Below, piece by piece: positions 1 through 10,471 of a stretch of DNA of 64,000 bases; within the stretch, counting starts at the first letter, position 1, and each line of letters starts with the position of its first letter. Location of the stretch: assembly GCA_003116995.1 (NCBI GenBank), contig BDSL01000008.1:372001-436000 (forward strand), read 5' to 3'. This DNA is from Yamagishiella unicocca (taxonomy: Eukaryota > Chlorophyta > Chlorophyceae > Chlamydomonadales > Volvocaceae). The notes beneath the pieces were generated by a model that was given only the letters and a program-made list of their open reading frames with translations, was not told the origin of the DNA and searched no databases. The translations under genes were made by a program, and so were the position numbers.

Positions 1-94
1 ATCTGCGGAATCAGGGTGTTTCAGTGTTTACGGGGGGGAGGGGGTGCCGGGCGGGGGGCATTCAGGACATGTGCAGCGTGGAAGCGCCCACGCA

Positions 95-2638
95 TCAGCC
101 CTTCGGTGCAGTAACAGCTTGCTGCGCAGCCGCCATGCACTGGTAGCGACACAACATGTCAACTACCCGCTGTGGTGTTTTGAAATTAAGGGCGACGTCT
201 TCCTCTTTTAGTGCACCGAGGGCGGCCACTGCGATGTCCGAGAGGTCGGAGGCTACCTGCGCGAATGGAGCCGCGGAGCCGGGCACAGGTACCACCCGCT
301 ACGCCGCACACACACACGAGGTCCCACCAGCGAGCAAGCGCGGACCGCCACTGCCCTGCGCCCGCGCCTCCCACGCCTCCAGACTGTCGTACCAGAGCTG
401 CCGTACGGAACGGATAATGCTCGTCCCAACACCCGCAGGACCCGTCGGCCAGCTGCGCTTCGTAACCCCGGGCTCCCCCGGGAGCGTCGCACTCACTCAC
501 CACGCAATCCGATTTGTAGGCGGGGTTCGCCACCATCATCATCGTGGCGCCATCGCCTGCCTCCTGCTTGCTGCTCCTCCCGGACAGAATGCTCCAGGGG
601 CGCCTGGGGTCCTTGCCGGCAGCCCCTCCCCCCCCGGCGGACACACGCCCCCCCTCGACGCGCATGCTCCCGCTGCCAGCCCCGTCTCCGAAACCAGACA
701 CGCGACTCGACAGCACCGGGTGCAGTGCCGACGGAAAGCTGCCCGCTGTGACGACCTCGTGCCCCATGAAATCCACGGACTGGTTGGTCTGCGCGAAGGG
801 CAGCATGCCCAGCATGTCGTCCTCATCCTCGTCAGCACTGGTTTCGAAGCCGCCGGCGCCGGCGTGAGACACGGTGTTGCCTCGGAAGCCACGAGGCGGC
901 GGCTCCAGAGCCGTCGGCCCCGAGTCGCCACCCGATTGGAGCAGCCCGGCGGTCGTTCGGCTCCGATGACTGCGTGACACCAGAGGGCAGCCGTCGGCCG
1001 TAGCGTCGGTGGCGGAACCTCGGGCTAGGCGGCTGGGTTGCCACCGGCTTGAGTTGCCAGAGATGATGGGCGAGGCGGTCCCGCCCTGGCCGCGCCAGTG
1101 CTGCAGAGTCTGAGGAGGCGCACTGTCCAAGCCACCGCCACCGCCACCGCCGCCGCCGCCGCTACCGCCGCGGCTGCCGGCAGCCGACGACGACCCAAGA
1201 GCCACGACGCTGGACGAAAATACCCGCGGCGCAACAGGTGTAGCCCAGCTGTCGGACCGTTCCAGCCCGCTGCCGCCGAGACCATTGCGGTCGTAGGCCA
1301 TGCTAGTCGCGCTGGCGTGACGCTGACCCGTCGTACTGTACGGCCGCGCCGTGCCGCCGGCGAAACTGCCTCCGCTGCCCCGGTCAGCCCCTCTGCTCCC
1401 CCGGTCAGGCCCCCTGCTGCCCCGGTCAGCTCCGCTGCCGGCCCAGTCACCCTGTCCCCGTCTGCCCGGGTCTCCGCCTCGTCCCTCCATGTCGTCGGCA
1501 TCCTCGTCTGACAACACGGCGATCGCTCCGCGACCCATGGATCTGGAGGTTACGGAGGAGATCTCTGGATGGCGATCTCTGGACGAGTTTACCGGCGGCA
1601 TGTCCAGATCCTCCGAGCGATCTCTGGCACTGCCCAGGGGGGTGCTGGGAATGTCCCCAACGCCGGTTAGCATGGGGGAGTGCAGGTCACGGGACGCCCG
1701 CGGCTGCTGCTGCTGGCGCTTGCGAAGGTCATCCAGTTGCGCCGGCGGCGGAGTCTCCTCGTCGTCCTGCGTGTGGCTCGAGCGACGCGCTTTCTGCGGG
1801 GACACGGCAGCGCACGCTTGTTCGAGAGTGCTGTCACCAGGTAGCGCCGGTCGTTGGGAGACCAGCAGGGCACAGCCCCGCTCAGGCTGCAAACAGCCAC
1901 CTGCCCGTGCTGCAACGCACATCTCCAGCGGGGCATTGACCGGATCGCTGGAACACGGGCTGCTTTCCCCAGGCCCGCTGTCACAGCTGAACCCGTGACC
2001 CTGAACCCAAGGCGCACTGAACCCAAGTGCACCACCCACCCTCAACTCGTGTTCATTAGGCCGCTTCAACCCGTCTTTATTCCACTCCCTTGTCGATCCG
2101 CGAGCTTCACCCCCTAACCACGTGCGGAACCATCTGCTCGGCAAGGGGCTCGGCAAGGGGCTCCCACAGCATGTCCGCCCGGGTGCGTCGCACGCTCGTA
2201 CATTATTATAACCTGCGCCACCCTGGAGCTGACCAACAACCCAACGTCGCCACTTCAATGCGAGTTTTATCGGCCCGGCGCAGATCCAATCCTGAATCCC
2301 AGCCTCCCACGAACGCCGCCCTCACAATCGTGTCCTAACTTGCAACCGCAACGCGGCTGCCGTACCCTCACCCCCCACGAGCCATGACCCTGCTCCCCCC
2401 GCAGGTCGTAAGTTCGCACCTGTTGCCCCTCTTGCTTCTCCTTATCCTTCTTCGCCTTGTCGTCATCCATCTTCTTGAGCAGGTAAAACAGTAGAAGCAG
2501 CAGGCATGCGATAATGATGGCGCCACCGATGGCAATAGCGATGGCGCCTATGAGTATGGTTGTCTGACTTGGCTGGCTGCTGCCGCCTCCATCATTGTAG
2601 GGCACCGGTGGCTGCGGTGGTGGGGGTGGTCTATCCAT
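95..2638 (-). CDS. Uncharacterised single-pass membrane protein with Ser/Gly-rich cytoplasmic tail
   Basis: I do not recognise the family. Proposed exons are 2638-2420, about 1886-501 and 256-95 (stop TGA at 97-95), all phase 0, about 588 residues. The first exon has a proline-rich stretch (MDRPPPPPQPP), then a strong membrane span (TILIGAIAIAIGG...LLLLLFYLL) followed at once by a charged stop-transfer segment (KKMDDDKAKKDKEK). The second exon is a long low-complexity tail with DRGSRG repeats, a poly-Gly run and acidic patches. The last exon is ordered-looking (DLSDIAVAALGALKEEDVAL). Donors at 2419 (CAG|GTGCGA) and 500 (GTG|GTGAGT) and the acceptor at 257-259 are good; the acceptor near 1887 is the weakest choice. 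An upstream ectodomain exon is possible because a CAG acceptor lies at about 2657, still in frame. Topology (short outside, long inside) is inferred. Confidence 0.5.
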
Positions 2639-2824
2639 GAGCGCCGCGTAGGACTGGAGGAACGGTGAGTCAGGACCCAAGGAAAGGGAAGCTCAAAAGT
2701 CCAGGAGGTCCAAGGCGAAGGCCTAGGTCATGACAAGCTGATGGCAGGCAGCTAGCCATTGGTGGCATGGAGGTTTGCCTCGCTGGGTCCACCGCATCCC
2801 AGGACGCGCAATGGCGCAGGTGGG

Positions 2825-2832
2825 TATATAAG
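2825..2832 (+). promoter_or_regulatory. TATA-like box between gene-poor DNA and the membrane-protein gene
   Basis: TATATAAG stands out in otherwise GC-rich sequence, about 190 bp upstream of the proposed start of the minus-strand membrane-protein gene. Read on the plus strand it is the better TATA match, but no plus-strand gene was recognised downstream. Assignment is a guess. Confidence 0.25.
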
Positions 2833-4689
2833 GGCGTCGTTCGTTGCAGCTGAAATAACAATTACTGTAGTCAGGATAGCCACGACGTATGCCTGCTTAC
2901 TATCGATGCTTCACCACCATCTAGGGCCTGACCGCCGAACGGGAATCCAATTAGCCGCTATGTCAAATATATCTGCCCTTTAATCAGGATACACTAAATT
3001 CTGACTCCTTTGGCTCGTAAGGTTGGCGCTCGTCCCCTGATGCGTAGTGGCTGCTTATGCAGCCGCACGTGTAAGCCCGCCACGCCCTGCTTCTGGTTGT
3101 AGGAGTTGTCCAGTCAAAACTTCAGTTCATGTGTCGCCGTCGGTTACACCAATTCTCGTCCCTCGTCCGTCGTCGGCCTTGTCAAGCCTTACTATTTCCT
3201 ACCGAAGGCGTACGGTTTTGTGTCACGGTCTTGTATTTGATCAATATGCTATTGAACTATAACATAAACAGAAAGCTGGGACTGTAGCCGTAGCGAGTTT
3301 ATGCTCTACAGGGAGTCAGGGACAGTCGTGAGAGTCAGAAGTACGCAGAATTCTGCAACCATCCCCATTGATAGATTCCGCTGTTACATTAATATAGGTC
3401 AATAGGAAAATAGCTCTCCAAACTCCTGGACGAACTCGTCCAGCCGTTGAGGATGGTAAGGGACATCCTGAGTGCACGTCGCATAGCCATGAGGATAATA
3501 TCACCTCTTGCGTATACCATACTACATGCATAAACAGGTTTCCACCTAAAACCCTATCTTGGTTCGATATTACTTCAAACAAGTACAAGGTACCTTTATT
3601 AGGCGTCGAACGGACGCCGTCGGGCGGGTGATACTCTTTCTAGGTCTTTCTCCATCTTTCTCAAAACTAAGGAGTGCAGAAGTGAGGCTTCTCTCCGAAA
3701 TTTACGGCCTGCGAACTTCTGACAGCGCACGCATCCGTCCTGATCTCAGCATTCAATGGCCCCTTTCCGTGTCACGCCCCATTGATAGCGGGCATAGCAA
3801 GCTGCGGTCTCCAGGTTAACGCGCTCGACCGCGCAAAAGGAGGCATGAGACGGTACTCCCCTGGGTGCCGTGGTGTTCGCAGCTTCACGACAGCAGCTCC
3901 CGCCCCCTCTTGTGTTTCTTAGGAGTTCTTGCTCCTACCTTGCCTGTGTAATTGAACTACAGCATTTGCAGGCATTCGCCAATACAAACACCTATGGAGA
4001 GGAGAGCACGCCGGGGGCGTTACAAGTCCCTGTAATTCCTTCATCTCTGTCGTCCTAGGCCACCTCGACCCTCACGGACCGCATCCCATCCCTTCCCCAC
4101 CTATGTTGCCGAACCCCTGGCGTCCATTCTATGCAATACCGGGGCATTCCACCCTCCCCCCGTCTCTCTCTACGCCCTTACCTCGACACATTGCGCGAAG
4201 CCCAGCTAAATTAGTCTTCCCAGCCTCCCCCAGACTCCTGTCGCCCTGTGTCGCCACCTCTGAGCACCGCTTTCCAAACTCAACGCCTACCTGTAGCGCG
4301 AGCCGCGGCACCTGACGAACATATCAGGACCAACATGCTTTGTGAAACCGCAGCGGCTGCGGAGCCGCATGGGAGCTGCTGCGGGGCCGCCAGCAGTCCG
4401 GTGCCGAGCTCTTAGGCGCTCAGCTGCAAGGGCCGCGGTACAGTTATGAAAGGATGTACAAGCCGAGCTGACAGGACCTCCAAAACTGGAGGCGAAGGTG
4501 AGGCTGCAACAGACCAGGGGTGCCTTTTGCAACTCGCAGAGCGGCGAGGTGGCACCATCGTGGCCAGGTGTGCGACGTCGGCCAGCTCAGTGCGCGCGCA
4601 GCCGATGGCATAGTGGGACCAATGGCACCACCGAGCTCTCCTGGCGGAGGATGGTGGGATCGTGGATCCGGCCTGCTCCCATGCACTCT

Positions 4690-4860
4690 TGTTGTTGTAA
4701 CGGTTACAAGAGGTAGAACCATCGGGCACATTCTTGTATTCATTCGTGTCTGTGCCGTGCCCGGGCTCCGCACGGACGTTTCATTGACACTGTTTCCGGT
4801 GTCACGCCCCACAGCAGTCTTCGGCTGTCACGGACACTAGGTGTAACACTCGTGCTGTTT
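4690..4860 (-). mobile_element. Fragments of the 6041-6556 inverted-repeat element
   Basis: 4690-4735 contains the reverse complement of the terminal repeat (gtagaaccatcgggcacat). 4790-4860 matches, in inverted orientation, the internal part of the other copy at about 6270-6345 (agactgctgtggggc on the complementary strand). The order of the two pieces does not match a simple inverted copy, so this is probably a rearranged or nested remnant. Confidence 0.55.
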
Positions 4861-6040
4861 GTGCTTTCCTGGCTGACCGTATTGGCCGACTCCAGGCCTG
4901 GCTGTACGTGCGCTGTCGTTAGCGCTCAGGCTACAACTGACCAGGTCGTAGACACGTTAGCCGCAGGTGAACGCCGCAAGTCGCTACCTCTTCCGGGTTC
5001 TGACCCGGGTATCCTGACTCCCGACCGAAGCGCGGCCCACAGCTGCACTGTTACTTGCGGGGCAACAGATGCTCGCCACTGTTGTTACACGTCTGTAACT
5101 GGGCACCTCGTGCGAGAGGATAAATTGAGCACGGCCGGCAATGCCAGGAGTGGCATCCCGCCGTGCTGAGGCGGCGTAGGATCCGTGGGCCCGCGTAGGA
5201 TCCGTGGGCCCGATGTGCGCACCCTATCCCTTCGGCTCCAATCGTGAGCCAGCTACTGTCCAAAGCCGAAATCTACCAGACGATATAAGACGACGTCCGT
5301 TACTCAGTGTCAACGAGCCGTACCTAACAACGCACTTGCAAGGTATTTCACTCCAACCGTCATGCTCAGATTCGCGTTCCTGGAGCGGCGCCAAAACCAT
5401 GACTAACGCTCGCGAATCGACCATGCCGGTGATGGGGCATGACACCGGAGCCAGGGCGTTTTGCGTTTCTGCGTGTACGCTTTTGCCATACCTACAGCGC
5501 CTCTGTTGTGGAGAGGAGTAATGGCGTTATGAACTCGATTTCTACTCGCCTCAACAGCGATGGGGCCACATGTCAACCTCGCGATTCAAGTCGGGGCGCA
5601 GGGCCCTTCTGACCAAAAGGTCACGACACAGCACGTAACTTGCACATGTGTGGCCACTAGCGCTGAAAAGGCATGCTCGAGATGGTGGGAATGCTCTTCC
5701 CCGGCTGTAGTCCAGCTGCGCCAGCTGCTGCTGCTGCTGGGCCTTACAACTTAGCCGGTACCAGGCGCGCCGTACATGATGACCCTGTCGTTACCGTAAT
5801 TTCCGAAGTCGTTGCAGTTACTGCTCCCCACTGCTGAGCGGGTTCTGGTGTTTCGCACACGCTGTGTCGATCACCCGTTGTGTCGTGACCGAAGCCAGTG
5901 GTGCTGCATCGAGGTGCGGAGTACTAAGCGGAACCATGCTTCGTCCCTCGGCGTGGTTCTTGTTAAACACACCGCGCTTGAAGGACGCCCGCGCATCCTT
6001 GCCGCGTGAATAGCTGACTAGGTCTTTCGGAACCGTCGGT

Positions 6041-6556
6041 TTTCTCTGTTTTCCTTGTCTTTTTCAGTGTCAGGCGATGCGCCCGATGGCTCTACCTTTT
6101 AAGGTCTGGAGCCCACTGTAACGATTACAACAACTAGGTTGACGCAGCCGCTGCCATTCCATTCCGTGTCGAGCTTGAGACCCTGCAGCCTGGTAACCGG
6201 CAGCCCGCCTGCTGGTAGCGCCAGTCCGTGGGGCTGAGGTGCCGCGCGCCCGCGCCACCCAGCAACAGGTCGAGAGCAGTGTTACACCTGGTGTCCGCGA
6301 CGGGTGAAGACTGCTGTGGGGCATGACATCGGCACCAGGTTGCGGGTCCTACGCTCCTGGCGAAGGTCACAATGTGGCGCACACCTGTCGGCACTTGCAT
6401 GGTAGGGCGCTCACCCTCACCAGCTGCTCGACTCATTCAATTTCCACAGAGGTACTGTAGTAGTAACTTGTTACAGTGGGTTCCAGACCAGAAGGTAGAC
6501 CCATCGGGCACATCGCCTGACACTGAAGGAGACGAAAGAGACGAAAGAGAAAGAGG
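6041..6556. mobile_element. MITE-like element with about 85-bp terminal inverted repeats
   Basis: The left end (about 6041-6131) and right end (about 6458-6556) are imperfect inverted repeats sharing the core cagtgtcaggcgatg, then cccgatgg, ctacctt, ggtctgga and cccactgtaac. Both outer ends run into a pyrimidine/purine tract (cctttctctttcgtct type). The roughly 330-bp interior has no convincing reading frame, so this looks like a non-autonomous DNA transposon. Target-site duplication was not established. Confidence 0.7.
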
Positions 6557-7261
6557 TATTGTTCAGAGCACGCAGTAACGGCAGTTGCCAACGGAGGTCT
6601 CTGATCCAACATGAAGCTCACTAGCGACATACAGCTCTCACACGCACAAGCTCCTTCGAAGGGGCAGTGCTGGTGCTGCTGATAGCGGTCTATATCCTCC
6701 GTGTCTTCGGGAGGAAAACCACCCACCCACACGGCCGCCATACATGTCCGAGGCCTTACGAGGATCACACTCGCACACCGTATGCCTACCGTATAACCGA
6801 GGGCCGAAGCACCGCAACCATGTATGACTACTCGAGATCCACCGGGTAACGCACGACCAACCAAACCTACCGCAATCGACCCGAAACGATTCGACCTTGA
6901 CCAGATGTGCTGCAATGACTTCACGACCTGACCGGGAGAGAGAACAACATCGCTCCCCTCATCAGACGCAGCACAGCCTCTCCCGCATCCGCGCATCCCG
7001 ACGGCCCGCAGCACACACCTGCCAGACCCCCCAGAGCGCTACCAGCGCTCCCTCAACCCTAACCCCCGCCGCCCCGGCAGCCGCCCACCTCCACATCCTG
7101 CTGGGGCGCAGGCGTCCGGCTGCCGTCATCGGTCGCGCCCCTGCAGCTGCAGGTAATGCAACCGCTTCATCCTCGTGTCGTCTTGCGACTGCGTTTGGGA
7201 AGTGAAAGGGGGCTGGCGCGCAGTAATGGCGGGGCGGGGAGTCACGACCATGCTTAGGTGC

Positions 7262-7313
7262 AAACACCCTAAAACACCCTAAAACCCTAAAACACCCTAA
7301 AACACCCTAAAAC
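7262..7313 (+). repeat. Interstitial telomere-like repeats (CCCTAAAA type)
   Basis: Five units of accctaaaac/caccctaaaa occur in a row. The complement is the TTTTAGGG repeat of Chlamydomonas-type telomeres. The array is short and degenerate and lies in mid-contig, so it is an internal telomere-like tract, not a chromosome end. Confidence 0.7.
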
Positions 7314-7629
7314 GAGGAGCAGCGCAGTGGAGCAGCCTTGGCAGCCCGGGCACGTCGAACACATTGAAAGGCGGCGTGCGAGGGAGGTGCGCCGGAGGGT
7401 GATAGCGGAGCGGACAGCCAACACACGGGGGGGCAACGGGGGAGCAGGGGGGAGAGCGGGGCACCAGGGGGTAGCAAGTTCGCGCATCCGCCTCCCTAGG
7501 GCGTCGCAGCAGCAGCGAGTGTCATCAGCTCCTTCCCCGCTGTTGGACAATTTCCCCACCATCGAGGCCGTGCAGGGCTGGAGACACCATACCCTCGATA
7601 CATGTCCACCATATCGTCTTCCGGACCGC

Positions 7630-7822
7630 CAAGAAGCCCACCCCCCAATGAAGTGCTCACCGAGGGCCGAAGCGCCGCCAAGAAGCCCACCCCCCAATGA
7701 AGTGCTCACCGAGGGCCGAAGCGCCGCCAAGGAGCCCCCCGCTCGCTGCACCGCCACCCAACCGCAAGTCCGCCGGTGCTCTACGGTAGTACAGCAGAGC
7801 GTAGCGCCCACCCCCCAATGAA
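7630..7822 (+). repeat. 48-bp direct repeat, two copies plus a partial
   Basis: The unit aagcccaccccccaatgaag followed by tgctcaccgagggccgaagc is present twice between about 7630 and 7732. A third partial copy (cccaccccccaatgaag) lies at about 7806-7822. It sits downstream of, or inside the last intron of, the folate-receptor-like gene. Confidence 0.75.
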
Positions 7823-7930
7823 GTCCGTGCTGTGCCTGTCATACACACCTCCCGGGTCACCCCGCCCCGCAGCCCTGTCGTACAAACACACATACACACA
7901 CATCGCGCCGTGGCCCCCCCATGGGCTCAC

Positions 7931-10363
7931 CTGCAGGCTCTGTCGCGTCGTGAAACCCAGCCAGGCTAGGCTGACCAGCACCACCACAGCTAGCACGTAC
8001 ACCGCCGGACTCAAAGCCTCCTGCTGCTGCTCCTCGTCTGCCCTTCTCCGCGCGCTGCGCCCCCGCTGCTGCTGCGCCGGCGGGGGCCGCTGGCAGAAGT
8101 CGGTGGTGTAGGTCGGGCTGCCGTCGAAGCAGGCGCCTTCATCCGTGTCCTCTCCAGGAGGAGAGGGCGAGGGGGAGCCAACCTTGTACCCTGGGAGCGG
8201 AAGAATGGTCGAGGGAGGGTTGCTTGGGAGGCGATAACTGCAACCAGGGACCGCAACCCAACAGAGAGCCGTGCGTAGAACGACTACCTTACAGACCTGC
8301 CTGGCCCCCACATGCCCCCTCACCCTCCCTCCGTGCCCACACACGAAGGCGTTTCAGCTGCCATTCCTGGGCAAGCCCTAAAACCCTAGCCCTAAAGCGC
8401 TAAAGCCCTAAAAACCCTAAAGACCCTACAAACCTAAACCCTAAACCTCTCCCTTGACTCCTCAATCCTGGGGTTGGGGTTAGTCCTTACGCATCCGCAG
8501 GAGCGCAGGACGATGCTGGGAGACCCCGGCACCTTCCACAGTCCCGCTGTCGTACCATCGGGCCCACACTCCGTACACCTCGTGGCGGCGTGTGAGACCG
8601 GCACCGTGAAGCCCTCCACACAGCCCTCGGGCCCACACCCGACCCAGGCCAGTCCGCTGACCTCCCCAAAGCGCACCTGCCGCCCGACACAACTCCGAGC
8701 CGTCTCGTACGACATCCCCCAACCGCGAGCACAGCAGAGGCCCCGACGACGCCGAGCTGCCGTACGATGCAGACGCCGCGGCGCTCCTCCCTGGACCCGC
8801 TGCTGCGTTTGCGCACGGCAGCAGCTCTGGGTCGAACGCCGACGGCGATGACGATTCGAAGGTGTAGTACTCGTCGCGACACGCCGCGAGCCACGCGTCG
8901 CACGCGGCGCGACATACGGCGGGCTTGAGTCCGACGCCCACCTGGCCAAAGTCCAGGGAGGGCGGGAGGGCGGGTGAGGGAGGGAGGTCCACAGGAGAGC
9001 AGCACAGCGCAGGCCCTATAGCCCTGTCCCGGCACGGCTTACTTAGGCCGACATAGGTTCAATCCTGTTAAAAAAAGGAATACCGCACACGGCACTCCGT
9101 ACGTACCGCACACGTGTAACGCACCCCACAAGGTACGGGATCCAAGGCCCTGAGTGAGGTAAGACCCCGACTGCCTCTCGTCCAGCGTACGTAAATAAAT
9201 CAAGTTCGACGCCCCTGCCGACGCGGTGCCCGGGCGGCTCCCCCCGCCCACGCACCTCAGGGTCACACACCCGGCAGGCCATGCGCGTTTGCCAGGCCAG
9301 ACACTCCCGGCTGAAGGAGGGGTCCTCCCTGGCCGACCACAGCGCGCGGTGGATGGCCAGGGCGTGCGTGATGTTGCAACAGCTGCAGGAGTACTACAGC
9401 CGGAAGCGAATGTGTGCGTGGGGGGGGGGGGCATAAAGACCGGTTACTGGTTACTGGTTACCGGTAATGTAGGCGGGGGCTTACAGAGAAGAACCGGTTA
9501 CTGGTACTGGTTGCCGGTTGCCGGAGGCGTCCTAAGCCCCCCAATGGCAGTCCCGGAGACGCCCTAAGGCCCCCAATTGCAGTCGCGGAGGCGTCCCAAG
9601 GGCCCAACGGCGGCTCCGCCCGGGGCCCCAACGCGCCCGGGGCCACGATGAAGCCCTCAAAGGTTGCCCCCGGTCCATCTCGCCGGGCAGCATGGCGCCC
9701 TGCTTCTCCCCTTGGGAAGCAAACTGCTTCTCCCTCTGGGAAGCAAACTGCTTCTCCCCTTGGGAAGCAAACTGCTTGGCTGCCGTTGCGTCGCTGTCGC
9801 TGCTGCAGGGTCTGCTGTCGAGGGCGCCGCCCTGCCCGACCCCTAGCCTGAAACCACATCCCATGCGCCCAAGGGGCCGCACCCCGCGCCGCTCCAGAAC
9901 CAAGTCCCCGCAAGCAGGGACACCTCTACTTATGCCTGTCCCCCACTGGCCACGCCTGTGTCCGAACCTGAGAGCACATCGGCAGCTTGGTAAGCTGGAA
10001 GTACGCCGGCGGGTAAGGCTGCGCAAGCGGCAGCCCCACCTACGAGTCAAAGCGGCCGCGTTCGGTCAGCGACTCCCTTCGCTCTTGACAGGGCGCGGGC
10101 AAGCTCGAGGTCACCGATCCACCAAGTGCGTACGGGTTCCAAACGGACGGGCAGGGCACACATACCAGTGGCTTGCAAGTCAAAGCCTGGTTCTGAGCCC
10201 ACGCGGCAATCGGCCAGATGATCAGCAGGATGAACCGCGTCGTGGGCCACTTGGGCCCGCGAACAGCGCGATGTTTGCCCGGACTTTGGAGTTCTGTCAG
10301 CTGGCATCGGGGTGAAGCCGCTAGAGCACTAACGGTATCCAGTTTGGCCTCGCTCAACATCAT
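7931..10363 (-). CDS. Folate-receptor-like secreted/membrane protein (3' exon unresolved)
   Basis: Exons: 10363-10166, 10039-9968, 9393-9256, 8941-8677, 8190-7931; phases agree at every junction. Exon 1 has a hydrophobic signal or anchor (RFILLIIWPIAAWAQ). Exons 3-5 carry the cysteine pattern of the folate receptor family: CSCCNITHALAI, ECLAWQTRMACRVCDPE, then VCRAACDAWLAACRDEYY, CSRLGDVVRDGSELCRAAG and GACFDGSP. This matches the land-plant 'folate receptor family' layout rather than the vertebrate one. Exon 5 ends with a C-terminal membrane span (PAVYVLAVVVLVSLAWLGF). A strong donor (CTGCAG|GTGAGC) at 7930 shows at least one more short exon, which I could not fix; a candidate lies near 7150. 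The start codon is uncertain: the two in-frame Met codons at 10363 leave a long polar stretch before the hydrophobic segment. Ligand is unknown. Confidence 0.78.
8375..8448 (+). repeat. Degenerate telomere-like repeats in an intron
   Basis: A run of ccctaaa, ccctaaaaa and ctaaaccctaaacc motifs lies in the intron 8191-8676 of the folate-receptor-like gene. Spacing is irregular. It resembles the tract at 7262-7313. Confidence 0.6.
9430..9520 (+). repeat. ACCGGTTA-motif repeat, intronic
   Basis: accggttactgg, ctggttaccgg and aaccggttactgg occur within 90 bp in the intron 9394-9967. The core accggtta is shared with intronic repeats at 16872-17045, 24838-24872 and 26993-27245. Confidence 0.5.
9704..9775 (+). 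repeat. 24-bp tandem repeat, three copies
   Basis: The unit tgcttctccccttgggaagc plus aaac is repeated three times in the intron 9394-9967. Each unit contains a small inverted repeat (cttctcc...gggaag). Confidence 0.8.
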
Positions 10364-10471
10364 GAACGAGGAACTAAAAGGCAATACTGCAAAGGACGGT
10401 GTGGCAAGCCACGTACCACGATGATGTTTCGCTCTATGCAAAGGAATAATTATTGCTACCTGGCCCACCAT

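Larger units (their letters stand above)
2639..7100. other. Gene-poor region with transposon remnants
   Basis: No open frame here looks like a protein family or shows a convincing exon chain. GC content falls in places (3200-3600). The stretch holds pieces of a terminal-inverted-repeat element (one apparent near-complete copy at 6041-6556, fragments at 4690-4735 and 4790-4860). I see nothing else I can name. Confidence 0.5.

Noticed and set aside
299..440. Possible small exon with LWYDSLEAWEARAQ in the first gene
   Set aside because: The sequence looks coding, but the flanking exons (ending 501, starting 256) already join in phase and no donor fits well. Left open rather than included.
8677..8690. 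Apparent frameshift in the folate-receptor-like gene after SELCRAAG
   Set aside because: The reading frame changes because the exon ends here at a good donor (GGCAG|GTGCGC). Joining to the acceptor at 8191-8193 restores phase and gives CRAAG-YKVGS, matching the family.
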